Positions 1 to 12,230 of a stretch of DNA of 64,000 nucleotides are shown one piece after another. The stretch comes from Cadophora sp. MPI-SDFR-AT-0126 (Eukaryota; Ascomycota; Leotiomycetes; Helotiales; Ploettnerulaceae). Every line of letters begins with the position of its first letter. Within the stretch, counting starts at the first letter, position 1. The stretch is taken from NCBI GenBank assembly GCA_020747065.1, contig JAGMVK010000003.1, positions 1,798,001 through 1,862,000 on the forward strand. The letters are read 5' to 3'. The translations under genes and the position numbers were made by a program. The notes under the pieces are model-generated. The model was not told where the DNA came from. It made no database searches and saw nothing but the letters and a program-made list of their open reading frames with translations.

Positions 1-838
1 TTGGTTAAAACATATGATACCTTTTGAGCTTAGTGTTTAGTGTGTTTAGGGACTGTATATTGGATCAGTCACTATGGAATGGATAATGATTAGTTACCTT
101 CTCATATTCTTGTGCTGTTATACTCTATGATTGAAAATAAGTTATGTTGATATGCACAAGTGACTGTATAGATTTGGTCGTGAGTGGGAAGCCAAGTATC
201 AGACTCAACCTGCCTTCAATATAGATGAAGAAGCTGACTTTGAGAAAAGGTGATTGGTCATCTTCCTCTCTTCGAGCTTCTCTTTTGAAGACCGAAGCCA
301 TGGACAATGGTGATGAGTTTAGATATATTCACAAGAAAACATAAGTCAGGATTGAGATGAGCAAACGTTGTGATGAGAGACTACACATTTTCTCAGTTGT
401 TATTTCGACACTATGTAACCCAGCCAAGATGCGCAAGTGAGTGACTGACTGCGCTTTTGACAGCCAGCTCCCCTTCCATCCGGCATACCATTTATCCATG
501 ATGGCATTGATTGATGACCACGATGATGCTCGCAGAATGATGCATAGAATAGACCTCCACCCTTCCCTTTCCGCCCCAACTCCATGCTTGCTTACTGCAG
601 AAAAATAGCAAAAACGAAAACTCCAGTGACATAAGCACAATTCCCAGTGCATGCCATGCAATATCTCCAATTTTTGTATCCCATGCCCGTCCAATGTTCC
701 CTGTGCAGTGATGATCGGTCTGCCGTGGCAGGATCGAGTGCGGTCGGACAAATTCAAATGACCTCCATATCCATCCCCTAAAAGTATTTTCCGGAACATT
801 TCATGTTCGCTCCTTCCATTTCAAGTCGTAGCCTTCGC
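1..838. other. No gene seen; 3' flank of mex67
   Basis: No reading frame here looks like a protein. A 156-codon minus-strand frame ending near 329 has an ATG but its translation is rich in Trp, Cys and His, has no recognisable domain and lacks flanking splice signals, so I treat it as chance. The right-hand part must hold the 3' untranslated region of mex67. Confidence 0.6.
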
Positions 839-3061
839 TTATCTGGGGATTCCTCCAACCCAAGCTTCGGCTGGTAAAGCTGCCTATCGAATGTTAGTAG
901 ATGTTTTCAATTTAGTAGAGCGGGTGTAGAGCTTACTTTGTTCGCAGTGAACGCAGCGAACGCCTTCTCAAGATCCCATCCAGTCTCGTTCAAGCACATA
1001 GCCGAGTATTCTAAGGTCATGCCAGTCTTCTCCGTCAGTTGGGTTGCAATAGCCTGTTGTCGTCGGAGAACTTCTTGCTCTGGGGTAAGGGTTGATTGCG
1101 GAGGTGGTGGCTGACTTGAGGCTGGGTGTGGGAGGGGTGCCCAGCCACGGAGAGAAAGCATATCGCTGACAACTCGAATTTGTGGACCACCAGGAGCTCC
1201 AGGGCCCAAGACGAAGTTACGGGTGAAGCTACGGAGCGACTTTTCGGCGTTGTTTGGTGCTTGATCTTCAAATTCGCCGTGGATGGTGATCATGAGGCCG
1301 TCAACACCGTGGGCAGCTTGGCCTGTAAGATCCGGAAGACCTGGGACTGTACAGCATTCGATCATGTACTTGTCGCCCTGAGTGTGTAAATCCGGGTGTC
1401 GGGTTGCAGGCAAGGTTGCCCAAACTGCTTGAATGTCCTGCACACCCTTGTACTGGCGATTCATTCTGGCGTTCAAATGGTTGATTTTGAGTAGGTTTCG
1501 GGAGTGCTTCGTGTATTCCGACCAAGGTTGAACAGGAACCGAGACTTCTGTGCTTCTTGGAGCCGTCATATTGATAGCGAGTGAAAATTTGGAGTGGGCG
1601 TCGTAAAATTGACCAAGAAAGCTGGTACGATTGGTGTCGTAGAGTGCAAAGAACTGTGTGACGAAGTTTGCGCCAACTCCACCGACATCTTGGAAGCTGG
1701 GTCCGAGGATTGGGAATGGATTTCTCGCAGCTTCGTCAGCCGCAACTTTAATGGCAACTTCCTCTGGTGTTCTGACTTGAACGTTGTTTAGCATGTGGAG
1801 CTTTGGGTAACGCTTCATAATTTCGTCCTTGAGTGTTGCTAGCTGGGCCTCGATTGGGTTACCAACGAGAATGAGGTGCTCCATGCTGCGGAACTTCTTC
1901 TTCCAGCCATCAAGAGAGCTCAAGTCTGTGAGCCTATTTCGAGACAAATCGATGTTCTTGATGTCAGGAAACATTTCAGCCAGGATATGGACCTCGTCGA
2001 CCTTGGCAAGGCCATTGTCTGTAAGAGTGACACTGGTGATGGCTTCCCGCTTCTCTCTTCTGCTCTTGAAAAGCTCGTCGCATACAATCATCAAGGCTGG
2101 GAAGATCTTGGATGTGTTTGTGCTTCCATTGAACATGCCCATTGAGTTCAGTCCGGGATCGGCAATGAGAGAGGACAAGTTCAAGAGCTTCAACCCAGCG
2201 TCGTATCTAGCAGCTAGAACTCCTCGTAATTGGTCCTTGACTTCCGAGGTTGAAGCAGAAGCTTCAGACTCCTTCCCAGCGGCATCAAGGGCTCTGATTT
2301 TTAATATTGCTCCTGCAAAGTTGAAACTGTTCAGCTTCAGAATGGTGGCCATGTCGTCAGGACTGGCAGTGATGAAGACGGAGTCACCGACCATGGATGA
2401 CTATTTCGATGTTAGCAAGGCATAAAGACCTTGGGGGCGATCGCAGGAAACGGTTCGGTATAAACGGGGATGTCCGTCGATCCTCGACTCGATATTGGTG
2501 GGTGATCAAGAACGAGTATAAAGAGACGGCGATGCGTAGACCTTCACTTTCCCACCATCAATGTAGTGAACATACCTTCTTGATCTTAACGGTTCTGTTT
2601 GACTTCGGATCCAGTCCGGTGGCCTTGCGCTCCAGGAAAGAAAGTAGTGCCTCGAGACCTCCATCGGGATTTTTGGCGGCCTTGCTGTCTTTCAAACCGC
2701 TGACTTGAAGTTTAGGCCCTCCTCCAGTGATACGTGATTCCAGAACATTTGCCTGCGATCCTCCAAGACCACGAATGATGTTCTGTTTTGCCCGGTCCGA
2801 GACGTGATTTCCCCTTCCGCCAGAGCGCGACACTGGACCGCCTTGTGAACGCCCTGTCCGGCCAGGAGAGAGCTTGCCTCTGCCACTTCCAGACCTAGGC
2901 TTGTCGGCAGTCGTAGCAGCAGCGTCCATGACTAGATCACCATCTCTATCGACTCTTGCCCCTGCGCCGTCGGTTCTGCGCTTTTGTACACCACCTCGTC
3001 CTCTGCCGCGAACCTGCGGGGACGAGCCTCGTGGCCCTCGAGGAGGGGGATTGCTTAGCAT
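839..3061 (-). CDS. mex67: mRNA export receptor Mex67 (NXF1/TAP family)
   Basis: Nuclear export receptor that carries mRNPs through the nuclear pore, normally with Mtr2. Three exons: 3061-2576, 2400-937, 883-839, all junctions phase 0 with GT-AG introns; 664 residues, the usual size. In order: an Arg/Gly-rich N-terminus (about 1-110, RNA-binding or arginine-methylation type), an RNP-like fold around 163-260, leucine-rich repeats around 230-355 (DLSRNRL is clear), an NTF2-like domain around 410-590 that would bind Mtr2, and a TAP-C/UBA domain at 605-664. The last exon adds only 14 residues, reading AALPAEAW and completing TAP-C; without it the frame runs into an intron. Starting at 3061 gives an N-terminus MLSNPPPRG. 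Upstream in-frame codons are proline-rich and repetitive and look like leader. Confidence 0.93.
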
Positions 3062-4308
3062 TTTGTTGTTATGGGTAGGTATTTCTTGAGAGAGGGGTAT
3101 TTTTTCTTGAGTATGAATACGGTGGTTATGTTCGTGGTGGTTTGTTCTTGGTTCAGATTGTAATCGTCGCTCTGGCTGGTGGAATGACGATGGAGGTGTC
3201 GCAGATTTCGACGCGGTTTCGTTTTCTGATGAAAGGACCGTGGCGGAGAAAGTATCTCCAAGATGGTGACCGAATGAAGAAGGAGAGAATGTATTGTATG
3301 GACGAGCAAAGACGTCGGTGTAGCAAAGTGGTGGTGGTGGTGGTGGTGGTGGTGGTGATGGTGGAGCGGGAGACAAAGGGAAGCTCAATAGACATCAAAG
3401 AAGAATAGGAAGCCGTGGAGGGCAGGCAGGGTACAGTAAGGCAAGGCAAGGCTGAAGCCGAAAGATTCTGGAGGTGAGGAGGGCCAGACGAGCGGGGCCC
3501 GATGACTCAGCTATGGCTTGGCATAACAACGCCGCCCAAATCACGGCCACGATCGGGACTGCGCTGTGCAGTCATAATCGATTGAATCATGCAGATAAAC
3601 CCTGATCTCCATTTTTTCTAGTCAAATAATCATGGCTCGATTCTTTCCATCGCACTTGTCATACAACCGACTGGCTCCTGGATAAGGCAACAACACGGAT
3701 GCCTACTGTATGTGAAGTTCTGCCAAGAAATCTTCACTTTTTGTTCACAAGTCCCGAGACTTGCGAGGACATTTGAAGCCCGATGAGGTGGATAGTAGTA
3801 AATGACTAGCGAGAGAAGGGGAAGACAATATTTGTAGTAGATCGAATCACAATTGGATTCTGTGCACTTATTACTTACGTCCAGCGTTCTTGTCAAGTAT
3901 ATACAGTAACAATTCCGTGCTTCCAGAGCTGTACAGAGTATCTCTGGCCTGCTCTGCTTCAGAGAAGCCCACCCCACATCTCATGCAGTATCCAGCCGTA
4001 CCTGGCCCTGCAGCCACGGCAGCAGCAGGGGGTGGTACGAACCTAGTGCGAACGAGGTAAAGTTCATGATCTGGCCTCAGTGAATTGAATGATCCGCCAT
4101 CCCCAAGGACACGCAAGACCTCGAGAAAGCTCTCCGGCGCGATAAGTTACTTGCCAAACTTCGCATCTACTCTCCTTTCACTTCATGTTTGCAGCTAATT
4201 GATTGGTCTCTGCCTGAATTTATGCATCATTAAGTGCACTGGTGCCAAAGTCGCCGCGAGGCTCCCAAGCCAGATCCCCTCCATTTCCTCGAAATCTTCA
4301 AAATCACC
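3062..4308. promoter_or_regulatory. Divergent promoter region mex67 / erv46
   Basis: About 1.25 kb separates the two start codons, which face away from each other, so both promoters must lie here. The stretch holds a (GTG)n microsatellite and short GGCA repeats near 3420-3450. Frames on the minus strand in 3630-4116 have no recognisable content. I could not assign a TATA box or a transcription start. Confidence 0.5.
3328..3357. repeat. (GTG)10 microsatellite
   Basis: Ten perfect GTG units, followed by an imperfect ATGGTGG extension to about 3364. It lies some 270 bp upstream of the mex67 start codon, in its promoter or leader, and would be length-polymorphic. Confidence 0.95.
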
Positions 4309-5767
4309 ATGCCTGCGAAATCGAGATTTACGAGGCTAGATGCCTTCACCAAAACCGTCGATGAGGCCCGAGTCCGCACGACTTCGGGAGGCATTGTTAC
4401 GATAGCTTCATTGCTGATCGTTCTATACTTGGCGCTGGGGGAATGGGCAGATTACAGGCGGATAGTTGTCCACCCAGAACTGATTGTGGACAAGGGAAGA
4501 AGTAGGAACACGTGCTCCATGGTAAGAAGAGGCATTACTGACTCTGCCAGGTGAAAAAATGGAAATACATCTCAATATTACCTTTCCAAGAATACCATGC
4601 GAGCTCTTGACACTAGACGTGATGGACGTTTCTGGGGAGCAGCAGACGGGTGTCATGCATGGTGTGAGCAAAGTAAGGCTTGCACCAGAAGCAGAGGGCG
4701 GTGCGGCGATTGATATCAAGTCTCTAGACCTGTGAGTTCTAGGTACTTTCTGGACCATGGCTTCTACTAATCGTTTCCAGGCACAGCGCTGATGACCAAG
4801 CTACCCATCTGGACCCCGATTACTGCGGTGGGTGTTATGGAGCAAACCCTCCCCCAAATGCGCAGAAACCCGGCTGCTGTAATACCTGCGAGGAAGTTCG
4901 AGAGGCTTACGCGAGCGTTTCGTGGGCATTTGGACGAGGAGAAAACGTAGAGCAATGTGAGCGCGAGCACTACGGAGAACGATTGGATGAGCAGAGGAAA
5001 GAAGGATGCCGAATTCAAGGAGGACTTCGAGTGAACAAGGTCGTTGGAAATTTCCACATTGCGCCCGGAAGGAGTTTCAGCAACGGCAATATGCACGTTC
5101 ATGATCTGAACAACTACTTCGATACTCCAATTCCTGGAGGGCATGTGTTCTCACATCACATCCACACTCTTCGATTTGGCCCACAACTTCCAGAGAGCGT
5201 TACGAAGAAATTGGGAAGCAAGCAGATGCCATGGACAAACCATCACATCAACCCACTGGACGATACCGAGCAAGTCACCTCTGAATCTGCCTACAATTTC
5301 ATGTACTTCGTGAAGGTTGTTCCAACTTCATATCTCCCTCTCGGATGGGACAGTTCCTCCGCCAACATCCCTGGTGACCACGTTGGGATTGGGCAGTATG
5401 GCCACCTGGACGATGGCAGCGTAGAGACCCACCAGTATTCCGTTACAAGCCATAGAAGAAGCTTGAGCGGTGGTGACGACTCCGCAGAAGGTCACAAGGA
5501 GAAACTACATGCTCGGGGTGGTATCCCCGGAGTCTTCTTCTCATACGTAAGTTCTCCCAAAGTATGACCAAAGACTATGCTAAAGTCATGCAGGACATCT
5601 CCCCAATGAAAGTTATCAATCGTGAAGAGCGAACCAAGAGTCTTGCTGGTTTCCTGACTGGACTGTGTGCTATTATTGGAGGAACCCTGACTGTAGCAGC
5701 AGCAGTGGATCGTGGAGTCTACGAGGGAACGACAAGGCTGAAGAAAATGCAATCGAAAAATCTTTAA
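4309..5767 (+). CDS. erv46: ER-Golgi cargo receptor Erv46 (ERGIC-3 family)
   Basis: Membrane component of COPII vesicles that acts with Erv41 in ER-Golgi cycling and retrieval. Four exons: 4309-4501, 4551-4731, 4781-5546, 5594-5767; introns of 47-50 nt; 437 residues. An N-terminal membrane segment lies at about 28-45 just after a basic start, a long lumenal domain carries the family cysteine cluster (CGGCYG ... GCCNTC), and a second membrane segment sits around 390-415, leaving a short basic cytosolic tail (KKMQSKNL). The lumenal His-rich stretch HVFSHHIHTLRFG is typical. I chose the exon 1 donor at 4502 because it splices DKGR directly onto SEKMEIHLNITFP as in the family; reading further gives unrelated residues. 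Confidence 0.94.
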
Positions 5768-6520
5768 AGAAGAGGAGCGTGAAAGAGCACATGGGTCTGG
5801 CATGGTACAGGCGTTTAGAGGCTTTGGATCTTTGAATATGAAATTTTTCTTGCTACATACGTTCCATCTACTTTTCTGCTCACAATCAAATGACGATTTC
5901 ATACACAGATCACTCCACTAGCGGATTGGCTTAGGTGGATCTGGAGGTTGGTCTATCTGCTTCTGTTCGAATTACTCGGGCAGAAAAACTTTATGAGAGG
6001 GTCAAAGCATTTTCAAATGCTGTTGCTGAAGACGCGAGACGCCACATTGTGAAGGTCAATAAATCGTCGCTAGAGCCTTTCCAATCTCGCTTCAGGACTG
6101 TCGCAAAACTGCCAACCTAACACGCCGCGTCAAGCATGCCCTTCTTTTTAAGGTAAATGATGCCATTGATCTATATCTTTTGTTCTTCGTGTAGAAATTT
6201 AGACTTTCAACATCTAGAACAGCGCTGTTGCTGTTACATTTACAAATCCAAAGCTCAATGTCGCGGCCAACGTCTACAATGGCACCAGAAATCTGACTTG
6301 CAATTCTCCATCAAGCCATTGGACCAGCCTTTATGCTTTGCTCGATCTCTATGCCGACTTCCTTGGGTGAAACTCAAGAGATTTGTATCATTCGAGTATC
6401 GGGTTGCAAGTCAGCACCATGAACTACAGTTGAACAGTGTCTCGATAACCTTGTCGCAAATATAACCACCCTACTTCAAATCATTTTACCTCTTTCAGAC
6501 CAGACACTAACACTTCCATC
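5768..6520. other. Intergenic, no gene seen
   Basis: 3' flank of erv46 and probable leader of the decayed gene that follows. Short plus-strand frames (5935-6120, 6157-6465) lack recognisable content. Confidence 0.5.
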
Positions 6521-7190
6521 ATGGCTACCAAGACGCCAGCGCCGTCATAGCCTTCTCCAATTCCTATTCCCAACATCCTAAAATCCATATCAACATCCAA
6601 ACACTCATTCCCTCTCCCTCACCCACCAACCACACCAGCCAAACACATTGATCCTTTCTCGAAATTCCTTCAGGACATATTGTACGCCCACGACATCGAG
6701 CATTGCCTGTCGTGACGAGGTCTGGACATCAAGAAGGCGTAACGCTGTGTAATGGCACCATGACCGTGACTGCTAACTCGAGGGCTGCTAGCGGTGATGA
6801 ATTTGGCGGATGGAACGTATGGGAAGATGGTTAGAGAGCGTGAAGGTGTGACGGCGCCGATCAGGATTGATTTAAAGAGGTTTGGGAGAGGGAAGAGGTG
6901 CTATGGGAAGGGGGAGAATTTTCCGTTATTTGATGTGCATATGAAACCGGTAAATCTTTCCCTCGAGAATACTCTTTTGTCTTCAAATAAATGAAAATGT
7001 AAGATGATTTTGGGACTGTGGCTCTGACAATTTGCAGGATTTGCTGGGCTTGGACGGCCGGGACGAGATGGCCAGACTACCTTGACGGCTTTGGCTATGA
7101 AAAGACTGGATGGGGATTATGGGAGAAATTTGAAGGAGACGGTTGAGCAAGCGCCTACACTGAGGACTTCAAGGGAGGTGGAGTTGCTGT
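6521..7190 (+). pseudogene. Decayed G-patch protein gene
   Basis: An ATG at 6521 in a normal-looking leader opens a frame broken by TAG at 6548, TGA at 6713, TAA at 6740 and TGA at 6761 and 6767. The same frame then stays open to a GTAAAT donor at about 6953, matched by a TTTGCAG acceptor at about 7035. After the last stop the residues RGLLAVMNLADGTYGKMV and EREGVTAPIRIDLKRFGRG follow the G-patch pattern (small-hydrophobic start, a glycine-rich turn, then G-x-x-x-PI-x-x-x-x-K). Downstream of the putative intron another frame reads FAGLGRPGRDG before stopping. The first four stops could each come from one C-to-T change in CAG, CGA, CAA and CGA. An alternative is a shorter live gene starting inside this region. 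Confidence 0.5.
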
Positions 7191-7839
7191 TGTAGCTGTG
7201 ATGGAGGCTTCGAGGAAGGACCTAGACATGGACTTGGACAGCGTTCAACAGGCCATTAGCTTGGACTCGGATTTCCGAGTCGATCACATATCCTTACGCA
7301 TGCAAAGTGCCGCGATCTGGCTCTGGAAGCAGAGGAAGACTTGTCAAGCTCACATGTGTAGCCTACGCTGGGCACCAGTGGATAAGGTGGGGACAAGCTC
7401 AGCGCGACTAAACAACGCTTTTTGAAGCTAAGCGCACCAGTCAAAGCGGAGGATTGGTCATTGCAAGAAACCAAGCCATGACTTTACGACGAGCAAAATG
7501 CTCAGATTCATTACTTGATGCTGCTCGTAAAGACCAAAATACCTGTTGCTATCCATGCTCCTCCTTGTGGCCACCCATTTTCGCGACGCCCGCATCGATA
7601 CTTCCGAACAAAGGAGGGAAATCTGAAATGAGGAGATCCACCGCATGATTTGTATTTTCGTAGCCTGCTTCATGCCCATAGACAGACCATTGTAGATCAA
7701 TGAGGGAGGAGGAGAGTGACTGAGACGAGTTCGGTACTTGGAGGTGATTTGTTGGCTCAACTAACTATGCGAGAGAAGGTAGACTTAACATGAATTCTTT
7801 TCTATCTATCCTAGCCTGACTCTAGATCTAGATGCATAC
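7191..7839. other. Intergenic, no gene seen
   Basis: Only short frames without recognisable residues on either strand; the right part is the 3' flank of the glucose-6-phosphate dehydrogenase gene. Confidence 0.5.
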
Positions 7840-9800
7840 TTACAACTTGTTAGGTGCAGTTTGCGTGGTAGGCCATTGATATCCAGCTGCATCGGAAAAT
7901 TTGTAGCCGTATGAAGAGGTGAAGTCATCCAGGACTGCAGGTCCACGAGATCCTGAGACTGATGTCAGCATGTCATATGTAAAGAGGTTCGTATGAATTT
8001 GACTTACCGTATGGATATTCCATTGGGATAATCTCCTTGTTGTCCTCGAGGTAGTGAAGAAGAGGTGTGAAGATTCTCCAACTGGCATCTAACTCATCGT
8101 CACGTACAAAATTGGAGTGGTCACCCTTGAGAGCGTCGAGAATGAGAGATTCATAGGCCTCTGGGATTTTCAAGTCTGAGAATCGGCGTCTGTAGGTCAA
8201 GTCGAGTTCTGTGACAACAGTTTGCATGCTCAAACCGGGAAGCTTGGAGTTCATCTTGATGTAAACACTCTCGTTCGGCTGAATGCGCATGACGAGCTCG
8301 TTTCGTGGAATATCCTTGAAGATACCGGAAGTGACATCCTTGAACTGAATTCTGATCTCGGTTTTCTGCTCATTGAGGGCCTTTCCTGCCTTCAAGATGA
8401 AAGGCACACCGTCCCATCTCTCGTTCTTGATGAATGCGACCATTGCGCAGAATGTTGGACATCTGGAATCTTTTGGTACGGTGTCATCCTCCTTGTACGC
8501 AGGCTTGCTTCCGTCAAGGGACTTGCCGTATTGACCGATGATAACGTTCTTTGGCTCGATCGCCGGGATACCTCTCAAGACTCGTACCTTCTCATCTCGA
8601 ACATCTTCCGCGGAGAAAGAGATTGGCCTCTCCATAGCTAAGAGGGTCAAGACCTGGAGTAAATGGTTCTGCATGACATCTCTAATGATACCAAACTCGT
8701 CAAAGTATCCGCCACGTCCCTCCGTTCCGAATGGCTCCTTGAAAGAGATCTGAACGTTATCGATGTGGTTCCGGTTCCAAGTCGCGCCAAAGAATTCGTT
8801 GCCGAATCTCAGAATCAGAATGTTCTTGACCATCTCCTTTCCGAGGTAGTGATCAATGCGGAAGATCTCCTCCTCCTTCCAGTTCGGCTCCAGAGCCTTC
8901 TGTAGTTCTCTCGAGCTGGCAAGATCCTTGCCGAAAGGCTTCTCAACCTGGAAACGAAGAATTAGTGTCAGGATCCAGATTTGCGTAACAACTACTTACG
9001 ATAATTCTTGCGATTCCATTTTTGGGATAGCAGCACTTCTTCAGGTGCTGGGAAACTGTGGTGAAGACGCTAGGTGGGAGTGCCATGTAGAAAACGCGGT
9101 GGGTCTCCTTGCGTCCCTTCTCGATCTCTACAAGATGCTTCTCCAACTGCTCAAACGATTCATCCTTGTCATACTGTCCAGACACATAAGTACAGATATC
9201 GCAGAACTCTTGAAGCTGTTGTTCCATATCCTTCGTAGGTGTCTTAATGTATGATTTGACCCGCTTGAGGTATTCCTCATGGTCCATCTTTGTCCGAGCA
9301 TATCCGACGATCCGGATGTCTTTTGGAAGGAATTGGTTACGGTACTGTCATATTGCACGTCAGTGGTCTTCTTGTTGGAGTGGACGGGTAACGGACGAGG
9401 CCGAACAGGGCTGGGAACTATTCATACAACATTAGCATAAGATCACAACGTACTTGATCGACAGATACGTACAGTCTTCTTCTTTGCCAGATCACCAGAT
9501 GCACCTAGGACAACGACGACGGTGTTATCCTTCAGCTCAATTGTACTAGTGGGGTAAAATGCGATTAGTAACCGCGGATCAAAAGACAACCATAATTGAT
9601 TGTGCAAAAGCTGGAAAGCAGAGGCTTTGACAAATCTGCAGCTTTGTAGAAATTCTCCAGATATTCCTAACGCTGGTGTCTGGATGCCACAGCTCTTTGT
9701 TGAGCCCTGACTTCAAGTGACGTAGAGCGGCCAGTGGGGATGTCGAATCAACTCACCCAGCATTCTGCGGTTCTTCCGGCTTGATCAAGGTGTCCGCCAT
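7840..9800 (-). CDS. zwf1: Glucose-6-phosphate 1-dehydrogenase
   Basis: Cytosolic entry enzyme of the oxidative pentose phosphate pathway; it oxidises glucose 6-phosphate with NADP+ and is a main NADPH source. Six exons: 9800-9757, 9545-9473, 9417-9397, 9344-9000, 8947-8008, 7952-7840, giving 511 residues, the normal length. The NADP-binding turn GASGDLAKKKT lies at about residues 25-36, followed by FPALFGL in a 21-nt exon, and the substrate-binding RIDHYLGKE at about 191-199. The C-terminus GYQWPTT is also typical. The small exons are needed to keep the conserved sequence, and the phases add up. Intron 1 is long (about 210 nt) for this window. The exon 3 donor is the weak GTCCGT. Confidence 0.96.
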
Positions 9801-11526
9801 CTTGATTATGTCCAAGGGCTACTTGAGTGGCTGTGTAGGGTCGATGTTGCAAGTGGAAGAAAAAGCGCTGTCTCGTCGAAGTCGAGGACGTGGAGGAAAA
9901 TGTTGAGTTCAAGTTCGGAGGATGATTAATTCGAGCAAGCTACCGCTACAGCAGCACAGCGGGGTCGAAGTGGCGGCTGGAACGGAGTTATTCCAACCTT
10001 CACTGCTAGTCCCACTGCCAGCTCCCAAAAACCCACACTTCTCCGACTCGCGGTACAACTGCGCTGTACGTTTCTGCAAGCACTCCGGAGCAGCTGGAAG
10101 TCTGAGCAATTATAAGCAGTGACGGGCTGTCAGGAGATGGAGTGGGTTTAGAATGATGGGTGCGCGACCGGAGACAAGAAGAATTGTAAAGGGTGGGTCA
10201 CCAGTCAAGAATTCAGAAAGAGAGATTCAGACTCGAGCTCTGGAGCTGGAGGGGGATGGCGGTGAAATATATCTGTTTATTCACGCCGGAGAATGCTGGG
10301 TCCAGGTTCACTCTGGAATATGCATCCTTCCAGTGCCTCCTTGCTCTTCGATCTTCATCCACATCATTTTGCGGCAGAAGTGGAGGTCAAAGTCAAAGCA
10401 AAACTACTGGCTGGATTGTTTATAAGCAGGTTGCGTCGGCGCTATCTTCTAATCAATCGAGAGTCTGGCTCTCATCTGATTCTCAGCCTTGCTTATGGGA
10501 ACTCCGGAAAGGCTAGCAGGCATGGATTGTGACGTGAGTCGTCTTGAGGTTTTGAGACCAGTAGCAGAGGGAAGCCCGTGGGACTCAAAGGATTGGACGT
10601 CGCATCTCCTCGCAAAGTCCATATTTCCTGCCCAGGACATTTTTCTTTGTCGATTTTGAATATCCGGGGAGAACAGCAGACCGGAGTTGCTGGTTCCCAC
10701 TCTTTCATCTATCGGTCACCACATTTAGCAATAGATCGTTAACCTTGTGAGAAGGCCAGGACAAGTGGAACTCCGCAAGCTCAAGGCATGAAATGGCTGG
10801 GTTGGGATGACAATGAAAACTCAAGAACCCTTTGAAATTGATGACGGTTAGCATTTGTTCAAGGATCGATGATGACTTTAGTTCTGCAAGGCTCCACGGG
10901 TTTGCAGTAGAGGGAGGAGTGCAAGTCCGCCAGTGGTTGGAAGATTGCCCTATTCGGGCCCCTTCCAAAACAATATCCTATTTGGCCAACAGTGGTCTTC
11001 TGGTTGATACTGGGCAGATCGCAACTACTTTCTCATTGTAAATAGCAATTGACAACTGGGATCGTTATTCCTGACTCGTTCCACCATCCACTGACTTGGA
11101 CGCAAACTTTCAGTGCTTTTTTTTATGTCGACCAGGTCCGAGAAGATTTGGCTCTTGCATTTCATTTGAGGCATTTCTCGCCAAACAAAGCTTCATTGAA
11201 TTATTACTTTTACAAGCGGCAAGAGTAGAAGGTTTTCTGAAGCAACGATAAAACCAAGATCGAGGACTGGCTACTCGCAGACTGACTTCGATGCCGCGAG
11301 GTCTTTCTTGGTTAAGATCACGTGATTGACCTTCTGCCAGACCCACCGTCGGCTCGCTTAGATCTACGCCGCCCACACTCAGATTGCGAAACTGCTTCTG
11401 ATTTTGAAGGTCAACGACATCTCGACGCCAAATCCGCCCAACGAAGTCTTTCTCGCCAGGACGTGTCGTTGACAACATTTCCGTCACCTCTCGAATCTAG
11501 CAATAGTACGGGAGAATCCAGCAAAG
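9801..11526. promoter_or_regulatory. Divergent promoter region G6PD / ribosomal protein eL33
   Basis: The two flanking genes start at opposite ends and are transcribed away from each other, so their control regions are here. Several frames of 60-125 codons overlap one another without recognisable content. I see no third gene and could not fix individual promoter elements. Confidence 0.45.
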
Positions 11527-12230
11527 ATGCCTTCAGAAGCCGGACACCGCCGTAAGTTCACTTCCTCTGGTCCAAGAGATCGAGATTTCTCCCACCGTAC
11601 GATTTCCTACTAGAGCTATTGAGCGGAGCGAGAGAATCGCCATTGCTTTACTGTTTTTGATTGAAAAATGCTGACTTCTACCTCCAGTCTACGTGAAGTG
11701 AGTAATATCCTCCGAATCCAGTCGCGCGTCGACACCAGATATTTTGGAGGGACGGGGAGCAATTGAAAGAACCGGCAATGGGACACGACATAGCATGGGA
11801 ATGGAAGGACTTGAGCTGACACTTGGCTATCGTAGGGGTCGTCACATCAGCTACCAACGTGGCAAGCGCAACACCACCCCAGGTACCAGCTTGATCCAAA
11901 TCGAGGGTGTCTCTGATACCAAGGGAGCCAAGTACGTTGGACTCACGGTCTCTTACTGGAGGAAAACTGACAATTCCAGCTTCTACCTCGGAAAGAAGGT
12001 TGCTTTCGTTTACCGTGCGTCGAAGGAGGTCAGAGGATCAAAGATCAGAGTTATCTGGGGCACAATCAGCAGAACACACGGTAGGTTGCGATAGGAAGGA
12101 AGAATGGAACGTCGGGCTAATGCAGATCCAAGGCAACTCCGGCATGGTACGAGCCAGATTCAGAAACAACCTCCCTCCTAAGTCTTTCGGTGCCTCGGTC
12201 AGAATCATGTTGTATCCATCCTCGATATAA
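11527..12230 (+). CDS. rpl33: 60S ribosomal protein eL33 (yeast Rpl33, human L35a)
   Basis: Structural protein of the large ribosomal subunit. Five exons: 11527-11551, 11688-11697, 11836-11931, 11980-12080, 12133-12230; 109 residues, matching the family. The protein reads [16 protein letters not shown] early, then [13 protein letters not shown] and ends [12 protein letters not shown]. Exon 2 is only 10 nt and supplies the codons for L-Y-V and part of K; skipping it would shift the frame. Two introns before the main body are longer (136 and 138 nt) than the later two (48 and 52 nt), as is common for ribosomal protein genes. Confidence 0.95.

Noticed and set aside
329..799. 156-codon minus-strand frame
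   Set aside because: Has an ATG but odd composition, no domain and no splice context; lies in the 3' flank of mex67.
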